DNA from: Bacillota bacterium
Lineage (GTDB): Bacteria > Bacillota > Desulfotomaculia > Desulfotomaculales > VENG01
Direction: 5' to 3'
NCBI GenBank assembly: GCA_009711705.1
Contig: VENG01000015.1
Span: 1 to 64,000 of the forward strand
DNA length: 64,000 nucleotides
The position numbers and the translations under genes were made by a program. The notes below the pieces were generated by a model, which was not told the origin of the DNA, did not search any database, and saw only the letters and a program-made list of their open reading frames with translations. Every line of letters begins with the position of its first letter. The first letter of the stretch is position 1. Below, piece after piece: positions 47,470 through 54,195 of this stretch.

Positions 47470-48465
47470 TTATAAATAAACATCTGCCGGCATACCCGGT
47501 AAAAGGTAAGACTGTCCGTTAACCACTTCTAACTTAACTTTAAAAACCAATCGTACCCGGTCTTCTTTAGTCTGCACATTTTTAGGAGTAAATTCAGCCT
47601 CCGGTGAGATATAGGTGACCTTGCCCTTAAATCGCTTTTTAGGATAGCTGTCCACGGCAATTTGGACTTCCTGTCCAGCTTTAACTTTATCCAACCGGTT
47701 TTCAGGGATATAGGTATAAAGGTATAAATCATCAGTATTCCCCAGGGTGGCAATTTCAGATCCGGGCTTTACTACTTCACCTTTTTTGTAATTACACGTA
47801 AGCACGGTCCCTTTCATGGGTGTACGTAGCACAGTTTCAGAAAGATTTTGCTCGTGCAATTTTACTGCTGCATTGGCTGCATCTACATGGGCCCGAAGTT
47901 GTTCTATGGTTTCCGGTTTTACCCCGGTCTTTAACAAATCCAGTTTACTGCGGGCAGCTTCCAAACTTGATTCCACAGCATTTAGGCGGTACTTTGCCTT
48001 ATCAGTCAAGTTAGCCTGAGTATTCAATTTATGTTCGGTCAAGGCACCTTGCTCAGCTAACTGCCTGTATTTCTGCAGTGTGTCCTGCTGAAGGTTTAAG
48101 TCTGAGCGGGCCGATTTAAGCTCAGCAGCTATACGCTCCACTTCCTGCCTTGCTGCCGCAATTTCTTGAACCCTGCTTCCGCTTTCTGCTTCGGCCAGCT
48201 TTGCCCGGGTAGCTCTTAATTCTGCTTTGGCTTGCTCTACTTTTAATTCCAATTCCGGAGAGGAAAGCAAGGCCACCTTATCTCCTCCTGCAACAACCGA
48301 TCCTTCATCTACAAAAAGCTCTTTTATCGTTCCGCCTACTTCTGCCACTATTCTAATTTCCTCCGCCTCAACTGTCCCGGTGGTCTTTAAACTTTTTCCA
48401 TCGTCGCCGCATCCTGCGGTAAAGGCAATTAAAATAAGAAGAATTAGCATACTGAATTTGTGCAT
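47470..48465 (-). CDS. HlyD-family membrane-fusion lipoprotein
   Basis: 331 residues. It has a lipoprotein signal (MLILLILIAFTAGCGDDGKS with Cys19 as the lipidated residue), then the biotinyl-lipoyl half-motif (TIKELFVDEGSVVAGGDKVA), a long coiled coil (ELRATRAKLAEAESG through KLDLLK) and the second half-motif (TVLRTPMKGTVLTCNYKKGE). It is the adaptor of the export system whose ATPase, permease and TetR follow. A lipid-anchored HlyD fits a Gram-positive cell. Confidence 0.9.
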   Translation of the reverse strand: MHKFSMLILLILIAFTAGCGDDGKSLKTTGTVEAEEIRIVAEVGGTIKELFVDEGSVVAGGDKVALLSSPELELKVEQAKAELRATRAKLAEAESGSRVQEIAAARQEVERIAAELKSARSDLNLQQDTLQKYRQLAEQGALTEHKLNTQANLTDKAKYRLNAVESSLEAARSKLDLLKTGVKPETIEQLRAHVDAANAAVKLHEQNLSETVLRTPMKGTVLTCNYKKGEVVKPGSEIATLGNTDDLYLYTYIPENRLDKVKAGQEVQIAVDSYPKKRFKGKVTYISPEAEFTPKNVQTKEDRVRLVFKVKLEVVNGQSYLLPGMPADVYL

Positions 48466-48554
48466 AGCACGCCCTCCTCTGCATGTAAACTAAATGTCGT
48501 TAATCAGTTTACTTTACCCATTTTAAATCAAGCTGGCAGTATATGCAACAGATA

Positions 48555-48612
48555 TCAAGAAAAGCGCGCTAAATCAGTTCCCTTACCGCGCGTTTTTCAG
48601 TACTTTTTTCCT
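48555..48612. repeat. GCGCGCT hairpin repeat (copy 1)
   Basis: AAGAAAAGCGCGCTAAATCAG-type sequence with the matching arm CCGCGCGTTTTTCAGTACTT. The same 30-base start and TTTTCAGTACTTTTTTC end recur at 63127-63198, with a different loop. Confidence 0.75.
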
Positions 48613-48655
48613 TTGTTCTTGCCATATATATGGCAAGGTATACTTTTCTAAAGTG

Positions 48656-48697
48656 TAAAAAACTCTATTCCGGCCAGCACCGAAATAGAGTTTTTTA
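48656..48697 (-). terminator. terminator of adenine deaminase gene
   Basis: AAAAAACTCTATT pairs with AATAGAGTTTTTT around a GC-rich loop, just after the ade stop codon. It can act in both directions. Confidence 0.8.
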
Positions 48698-48703
48698 AAA
48701 CCA

Positions 48704-50497
48704 TTAGCTTTGGACCAGGTCAACAAACGAGAAACTCAATGTATCTACCAGCCCCCGGTTAGTAAGTCTTAGCTCTGGCAACACCGGTAGCGAAAGGAGA
48801 GACATGGTCATAAACGGAGAAACTAACCGACACCCCAACTCCTGCCACGCATCATGAACGCCTTTTACCCTGTCTGCAACTTCCTCTACCGACTTATCAG
48901 ACATAAGACCGGCTATGGGCAGGGGTAGGAGCGCCAGCACTTTACCATCCCGCACGACCACCATTCCGCCCCCGCTTTCTGCCAGGGCGTTTCCGGCTAA
49001 AGCCATGTCAGCATCATTCATACCCACAATGAGAAGGTTATGACTATCATGGGCAATGGTTGACGCGACGGCCCCTCCGTTTAAACCGAATCCCTGCACC
49101 AGTCCCAAGCCTATACTTCCATTCCCTCCATGTCTTTCTACAACCGCCGCTTTGGCAATGTCATGGGTTGAGTCAGCTTCAACTCCGCCATCTTTTACTG
49201 GTAATTCCTCTGTCTTGTGCCTGTTGAGCACACTTGCTTCTAAAATCTCCATGACACGAGCTCGGGCTGTTCCTGTACCCGTAGTAGGAGCTACAATTCG
49301 GAAGTGATCAGCCTTTAAGTGTTCTTTTAAATGAACGGAACTACTAACGTTGGTGGGGTATGTAACTTCAGGCAAGTCAGCTAACATTTTACCGGCATCT
49401 GCTGTAATTTGCCCGTCGGTCATAACCTTTTCTACTTCAACACCGGCCAGGTCACTTAAGAAAAGAATATCAGCAAAACGGCCCGGGGCAATTGCTCCCA
49501 GGTCCTGGGCCACGCCAAAGCATTCCGCTGTATTGATGGTTACCGCTTGAATGGCGCGAATGGGATCAAGCCCCTCGTTAACGGCTCTTTGCACTACATG
49601 GTTCAGATGGCCTGAACTTAACAGAGTGTCAGGGTGACAGTCATCGCTTACTAAGATGGCACGACGGCTATCAACACTGGTTTCGGTCAAACTTTTTACA
49701 GTAGCTTTCACATCATGCCACGCAGAACCCTCTCGCATTTTGGCATAAAACCCCAAGCGAAGGCGATTTAACGCGTCCTGAGTTAGCACGGATTCATGAC
49801 AGGAAATAATTCCGGCAGCACCGTAAGCTGCTAATCCCTGGAAATCCCCAGGCACAGAATAATGACCGGTGATGGGTTTCCCTGCCTGCATTGTAGCCTT
49901 TAGCTCTCCGTGTACACTTTCATCTCCGGCCAGTACACCAGGAAAATTCATCATTTCGCCCAAGCCGCAAATCCCGGGCCAGGTCATAGCTTCAGCAATT
50001 TCTTCCGGCCCAAAAACAGCGCCCGCATCTTCGAACCCGGGAGCCGCAGGAACACACGAAGGCATGGTGGCAAAAACTTTGAGGGGAAGGTTAAGTCCTT
50101 CCTCTACCATCAATTTAACCCCGTCCATCCCCAACACATTTGCTATTTCATGAGGGTCCATAAATATGGTGGTAGTTCCGCACGGAAGAACTGCACGCGC
50201 AAATTGAGTGACCGTTACCATGCTGCTTTCCACATGCACATGGCCATCCATAAAGCCCGGGCAAAGATAATAGCCTTCCGCGTCAATAACCTCAGTATCA
50301 GGACCAATAGTGTGACTGACGTCACCTACCGTGGCTATCCGGTCCCCCTTAATTGCCACATCCCAGTTCAATATCTCCCCGGTAAAAACGTTCACCACTT
50401 TACCGTTTTGAATAACCTTGTCTGCCGGTGTTTTACCGGTGGCCGTTGCCACCAAGTCCCGGGTCACTTCCATCAATGGATTCCTGGCTAAAACCAT
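48704..50497 (-). CDS. ade: adenine deaminase
   Basis: 597 residues of the amidohydrolase superfamily, AdeC type: N-terminal beta-sandwich (VIQNGKVVNVFTGEI), metal site PGFMDGHVHVESSMVTVTQF (HxHxE), SCHESV and DDCHPDTLLSSGHLN with further ligand His and Asp residues, and the C-terminal domain with AHDSHNLLIVGMNDADM. It deaminates adenine to hypoxanthine in purine salvage. The start is ATG at 50497, nine bases after AAGGAGG; an in-frame TTG farther upstream overlaps that site. No purine riboswitch is visible upstream. It is transcribed away from the cupin-PrxU genes. Confidence 0.93.
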   Translation of the reverse strand: MVLARNPLMEVTRDLVATATGKTPADKVIQNGKVVNVFTGEILNWDVAIKGDRIATVGDVSHTIGPDTEVIDAEGYYLCPGFMDGHVHVESSMVTVTQFARAVLPCGTTTIFMDPHEIANVLGMDGVKLMVEEGLNLPLKVFATMPSCVPAAPGFEDAGAVFGPEEIAEAMTWPGICGLGEMMNFPGVLAGDESVHGELKATMQAGKPITGHYSVPGDFQGLAAYGAAGIISCHESVLTQDALNRLRLGFYAKMREGSAWHDVKATVKSLTETSVDSRRAILVSDDCHPDTLLSSGHLNHVVQRAVNEGLDPIRAIQAVTINTAECFGVAQDLGAIAPGRFADILFLSDLAGVEVEKVMTDGQITADAGKMLADLPEVTYPTNVSSSVHLKEHLKADHFRIVAPTTGTGTARARVMEILEASVLNRHKTEELPVKDGGVEADSTHDIAKAAVVERHGGNGSIGLGLVQGFGLNGGAVASTIAHDSHNLLIVGMNDADMALAGNALAESGGGMVVVRDGKVLALLPLPIAGLMSDKSVEEVADRVKGVHDAWQELGCRLVSPFMTMSLLSLPVLPELRLTNRGLVDTLSFSFVDLVQS

Positions 50498-50627
50498 GTG
50501 ATAGCTCCTCCTTGTCAATACTAAAGTTAATTGTTAGTCCGTGTTATTAAAGGAAATTGTAACTCCTAACTTAGAATTATATAGGATAAATGACTTACCT
50601 GTCGAATCTATTTGTTAGTTTAGGAGA

Positions 50628-50660
50628 TTGTTCCCAAAACCATACAAAACTATAGTTTTG
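50628..50660 (+). promoter_or_regulatory. promoter with palindrome over the -10, upstream of cupin-PrxU
   Basis: TTGTTC (50628-50633), 17 bases, TATAGT (50651-50656). The -10 box lies inside a perfect 16-bp palindrome CAAAACTATAGTTTTG (50645-50660), as would fit a repressor that blocks polymerase. The regulator is unknown. Confidence 0.55.
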
Positions 50661-50694
50661 AACACTCATTATAAGAGGAAGGGGTTATGTAATC

Positions 50695-51042
50695 TTGTTT
50701 GTAAGTAATGTTGCCAACATTGATAAAGTTGAAGTTAACGCTCCGGGAGCACTAAATGCCCTTAAGCAAACCCTGATAGGGCCGGCACAGGGGTGGGAAG
50801 GTTGGGTAATGCGTATGTTTACCCTTTCGGAGGGGGGAAACACACCGCGGCACTCACACGCATGGCCGCATATTAATTACATTGTGAGTGGCAAGGGCAT
50901 ATTATACCTGGAAGGTGAAGAACATGTGGTAGAGCCAGGTTCCGTAGCCTATGTTCCCGGCGGCGCTGAGCACCAATTCAAAAGTAAGGGAAAAGAAGAC
51001 TTTTCCTTTATATGCATAGTCCCGGAAGAGGGAGATGTCTAG
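50695..51042 (+). CDS. small cupin-domain protein
   Basis: 115 residues, one cupin: motif 1 GGNTPRHSHAWPHINYIVSG (His-x-His, then Gly) and motif 2 GSVAYVPGGAEHQFKSKG with its His. Metal binding is likely, function unknown. The start is TTG after GGAAGGGG. It lies 74 bases upstream of the selenocysteine peroxiredoxin and probably shares its transcript, which hints at a role in oxidative-stress response. Confidence 0.85.
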   Translation: MFVSNVANIDKVEVNAPGALNALKQTLIGPAQGWEGWVMRMFTLSEGGNTPRHSHAWPHINYIVSGKGILYLEGEEHVVEPGSVAYVPGGAEHQFKSKGKEDFSFICIVPEEGDV

Positions 51043-51116
51043 ACCATCATAGTGAATCTGCACTAATACTCTCCCCCTCTCATAAGATATTTAAATACAA
51101 TGAAGGGGGGATTGAC

Positions 51117-51719
51117 TTGTCTGACGTTATTCTTTCAGACTACTGTTTTGTTTCTGAGCCAATAGTACTGGATACGCCGGCGCCTAATTTTACGGCGGAA
51201 GGATATTACTGCGGCGAGAGACAGACTTTCAAACTTTCTGACTACCGGAAAAGGTGGGTTGTATTATTCTTTTACGCTGCTGATTTCACCTTTGTCTGAC
51301 CAACAGAATTAGCAGCCGTGGCTGACCATTATGATCAATTTAGAAAGCTTGGGGCTGAAGTACTGGCCATTAGTACCGACAGTGTATATGCTCATAAGAT
51401 TTTTGCCCAAATATCACCTTCAGCCCGGAAAGTACAATACCCGCTGCTATCCGACCCTACACATGAAATTTCCCGGTGCTACGGAGCTTATAACCCGGCA
51501 ACGGGATTTGCTACCCGCACAACCCTTATTGTGTCACCAAACGGGTTAATTAAGTATTTTTGTAAATATCCTCTACCGGTAGGGCGAAATGTAAAGGAAA
51601 TCATTCGGGTTTTACAGGCCCTTCAGTTTACCGAGGCCTCAGGTCTTGGTGCCCCTGCCGGCTGGGTACCCGGGAGACCCGGCATCAAGAGAGACTGGGA
51701 TTTAGTAGGCAAAATTTAA
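51117..51719 (+). CDS. prxU: selenocysteine-containing peroxiredoxin (AhpC/TSA family, PrxU-type)
   Basis: A 200-residue peroxiredoxin if TGA 51297-51299 is read as selenocysteine at residue 61. The frame is continuous on both sides: VVLFFYAADFTFV-U-PTELAAVADHY. In all AhpC-type enzymes this place is the peroxidatic cysteine of F-T-F-V-C-P-T-E. The rest is normal (GAEVLAISTDSVYAHKIF, YPLLSDPTHEISRCYGAY, GFATRTTLIVSPNGLIKY). The resolving site reads GAPAGWVPGRPG, with Ala in place of the usual Cys of VCPAGWKPG, so the enzyme has one active chalcogen and needs an external reductant. It reduces peroxides in the cytoplasm. Start TTG, six bases after GGGGGG. A hairpin sits at the expected SECIS distance. 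Known in Eubacterium acidaminophilum. Ordinary annotation would split it. Confidence 0.88.
51300..51330 (+). promoter_or_regulatory. candidate bacterial SECIS hairpin
   Basis: Starting 14 bases after the TGA, CAGC (51313-51316) pairs with GCTG (51321-51324) around loop CGTG, and AAT (51307-51309) with ATT (51328-51330) below a small internal loop. A G/U in the apical loop about 20 bases from the UGA is the main SelB-recognition feature in bacteria. Confidence 0.5.
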
Positions 51720-51721
51720 TT

Positions 51722-51753
51722 TTAAAACCCCTTCCGGACTGAAGGGGTTTTTA
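51722..51753. terminator. bidirectional terminator between prxU and the DUF1287 gene
   Basis: AAAACCCCTTC-CGGACT-GAAGGGGTTTTT; the T-run is on the plus strand and A-run gives a T-run on the minus strand, so it can end both convergent units. Confidence 0.85.
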
Positions 51754-52434
51754 TCTTTCTTGCATACTACCGGGCGGGTAACGGAAATGTCCGGTAATCT
51801 CCCAGCGGTTCAAGCAATCCTCTTCCACTGCCATACCGGCATTATGGATAACCAGGGGCATGCCGCTAGCACCATTACGGTCGCTAATAATGCCGCAGTG
51901 CTCAAGTCCATTGGGAAACCTCCAATAGACCACGTCTCCCCACTGCCATTCCTGTAAACCCTCTTTGCCCGTGGAAATTGTAAGGGAATCACCGAATCTG
52001 CTAAAAAAATTAACCTGATTGGGGACCCGCCGGTGGTCAATGTTGGGGTCGGGTCGTGCCAATCCCCAATTTTGAGGATAACGATTAAAGTGCACCTTCA
52101 TGTCTTCATGAATCAGTCGCTGCAAATCTATACCCGCATGGCGAAAGGCTCTTATGACCACATCCGTACATGCCCCCCGGTTCTCCGGAACGTCGCCCCC
52201 AGGATAATCAATAACTTGATAAGAGTCATCGTAAGTAACACCCTTTTTTGCTTCTTGCCGTGCCCCAAGCAATACAAGGTCATACACGTCCTGCTTTTGA
52301 GGTGGGATCTGCTCTACCGGTGAGGGTTTATCCAAGCTGGAAATAGAATTACCTTCTGTGCCACCCCCACAACCGGCCAGCAATATGATTACGGCAAATG
52401 GTACCAGCAGCCACCTAAATTTTCTGCAGTGCAC
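51751..52434 (-). CDS. DUF1287 lipoprotein
   Basis: About 227 residues. It begins with a lipoprotein signal (LLVPFAVIILLAGC, Cys as lipidation site). The rest is DUF1287: TYDDSYQVIDYPGGDVPENR, then GACTDVVIRAFRHAGIDLQR, and the later WGDVVYWRFPNGLEHCGIIS with His. The conserved Cys-His pattern resembles NlpC/P60-like peptidases, so it may act on peptidoglycan at the cell surface. The start is GTG after AAGGAG, just past the permease stop codon, so it is the last gene of the ECF operon. Activity is unproven. Confidence 0.85.
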   Translation of the reverse strand: MHCRKFRWLLVPFAVIILLAGCGGGTEGNSISSLDKPSPVEQIPPQKQDVYDLVLLGARQEAKKGVTYDDSYQVIDYPGGDVPENRGACTDVVIRAFRHAGIDLQRLIHEDMKVHFNRYPQNWGLARPDPNIDHRRVPNQVNFFSRFGDSLTISTGKEGLQEWQWGDVVYWRFPNGLEHCGIISDRNGASGMPLVIHNAGMAVEEDCLNRWEITGHFRYPPGSMQER

Positions 52435-52451
52435 ATAACCGCTCCTTTTCA

Positions 52452-53270
52452 CTATTTGCCCAGAGGGTTCAACCGGCGTCCGCTCCACAATAGTAAAAGT
52501 GTACCTACACCTAAATAAAATATTAGATAAACACCCCAATACGGTATTACCCAATTTGCCTCTTGTCCCAGGAGCGGTCCTTCACCCATAATGCGTAGTA
52601 GTGCAAACACCGGGTTAATATCAAGCAAAAACTGCACAGGAAAAGTCATATCATCAATTCCGGCATATATATTTCGGGTAACTTCTCTGATAAATACAGC
52701 CAAAAAGGCAGTGCCTGCACCTAAAAGAGCAGTAATACCGTAAGACGTAATGGTACTTATTCCTGTTCGCTTAAAAAAAGCTGAACAGGCCATACCAATA
52801 GAGGCAAATAAGTACATAGTTACTAAATAAAAGCCAAACATACTTAATAATTGGGCCGGAGCAATACCACCAAACATGAGTACCATGCTATACAGGGGAA
52901 ACGTCGCCACAACCAATAACAAGGTAAAGGCACAAGATGATACGAGCTTACTGATTACAATGCCACGCGGGCTTAAATCGGTAATAAGCAGTACATCAAG
53001 GGTTTGGCGTTCCCTCTCTCCGCTGATCGTACCTGCGGTGAGCCCTGGGGTAACAAAGGCCAGTAGAATTAATTGAGCAACACTTAAGACCGCAAATATT
53101 TCCTGACTCTGAGAAGGGTTAAATGTCATCGGTGCGTGACGCCAATTCAAATAAATAAAACCCAGGGTAAATCCACCCAGTACCAGAAGGTAAATAAAGA
53201 GTATCCAAGGTGCTTTGCCCTTCCTGAATGGCTGCCATAATTCTTTAAACAGTACTGGATTGATGGACAT
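52452..53270 (-). CDS. ABC-2 permease
   Basis: 272 residues with six membrane helices and the ABC-2 layout: short cytoplasmic N terminus (ELWQPFRKGKAPWILFIYLL), PGLTAGTISGERERQTLDVL before helix 2, then further helices to the C terminus. It overlaps the ATPase gene by 26 bases, so translation is coupled. It is the membrane half of an exporter or of a surface-remodelling transporter of the NosY/GldF type. Confidence 0.88.
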   Translation of the reverse strand: MSINPVLFKELWQPFRKGKAPWILFIYLLVLGGFTLGFIYLNWRHAPMTFNPSQSQEIFAVLSVAQLILLAFVTPGLTAGTISGERERQTLDVLLITDLSPRGIVISKLVSSCAFTLLLVVATFPLYSMVLMFGGIAPAQLLSMFGFYLVTMYLFASIGMACSAFFKRTGISTITSYGITALLGAGTAFLAVFIREVTRNIYAGIDDMTFPVQFLLDINPVFALLRIMGEGPLLGQEANWVIPYWGVYLIFYLGVGTLLLLWSGRRLNPLGK

Positions 53271-54195
53271 TGCTTTCTACCTCCCCGGTCACTGCCATAA
53301 ATATATCTTCCAGGTTGCCCCGTTCTTCTGAAAACTGAACTACATCATACCCTGCTGAGACCACTTCTCTAAGCAGATTAACCTGTGCGGTTTTGTTTCC
53401 ACTAAAAATCAAACGTACCATATTGTCAACTTCCTCTGCCTGTATAACAGCAGGATAACCACCCAAGTACTCCACCAGTTTTGTCATGTGTTCGGTTACC
53501 TCGATATTAATAACGCGGTTACCTTTCCCGCCGGAAATTATTTCTGGTACGGGGCCGCTGGCCAGTAATTTACCATTTTGTAATATTCCAACCCGGTCAC
53601 ATATCTCGGATAATTCAGGCAAAATGTGCGAACTAATAAGTACTGTCTTACCCATCTGGCCTAGCTGTACTACGATCTCTTTCACCTCAGCCCTGGCCCT
53701 GGGGTCCAGGCCCGAGGCAGGTTCGTCCAAGATAAGAACCTGAGGATCGTGGACAAGGCACCTGGCCAGAGCCAGCCGCTGTTTCATACCGCGTGATAAA
53801 TTATCCACATACGCCTCCGCTTTGTCCGGCAGGTTCACCAGCTCCAACAAATCCTTAACCAGGACGTCATGTTTTTCTTCCGGTATATTATAAGACGACG
53901 CAAAAAAGCTCAGGTATTCACGTGATGTTAATCCATCATAAACGCCAAAAAAATCGGGCATGTATCCGATAGAACGTCGTACCCCACGGGTATCGTGAAC
54001 AATATCTTTTCCGTCAACAATGGCCGTACCACTGTCCGCCGCAGCTAAAGTAGCCAAAATCCGCATGGCCGTAGTTTTTCCGGCACCGTTAGGACCAATA
54101 AGGCCGTAAACCTGCCCGCCCGGGATGAATAGAGTTAATTCATTTAAGGCGATGTTATTACCAAAGGACTTTGTTAATTCCTTCATTTCAATCAT
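53245..54195 (-). CDS. ABC transporter ATP-binding protein (NosF/CcmA-like)
   Basis: 316 residues: Walker A GLIGPNGAGKTTAMRIL, signature LSRGMKQRLALARCLVHDPQ (LSRGM), Walker B VLILDEPASGLDP, H-loop ISSHILPELSEIC, and a C-terminal regulatory ferredoxin-like domain of about 90 residues. It fits ATPases paired with ABC-2 permeases. Its ATG overlaps the stop codon of the 762-aa membrane protein and its end overlaps the permease. Confidence 0.9.
   Translation of the reverse strand: MIEMKELTKSFGNNIALNELTLFIPGGQVYGLIGPNGAGKTTAMRILATLAAADSGTAIVDGKDIVHDTRGVRRSIGYMPDFFGVYDGLTSREYLSFFASSYNIPEEKHDVLVKDLLELVNLPDKAEAYVDNLSRGMKQRLALARCLVHDPQVLILDEPASGLDPRARAEVKEIVVQLGQMGKTVLISSHILPELSEICDRVGILQNGKLLASGPVPEIISGGKGNRVINIEVTEHMTKLVEYLGGYPAVIQAEEVDNMVRLIFSGNKTAQVNLLREVVSAGYDVVQFSEERGNLEDIFMAVTGEVESNVHQSSTV

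Noticed and set aside
50498..50694. Purine riboswitch upstream of adenine deaminase
   Set aside because: The expected three-way-junction core sequences are not present.
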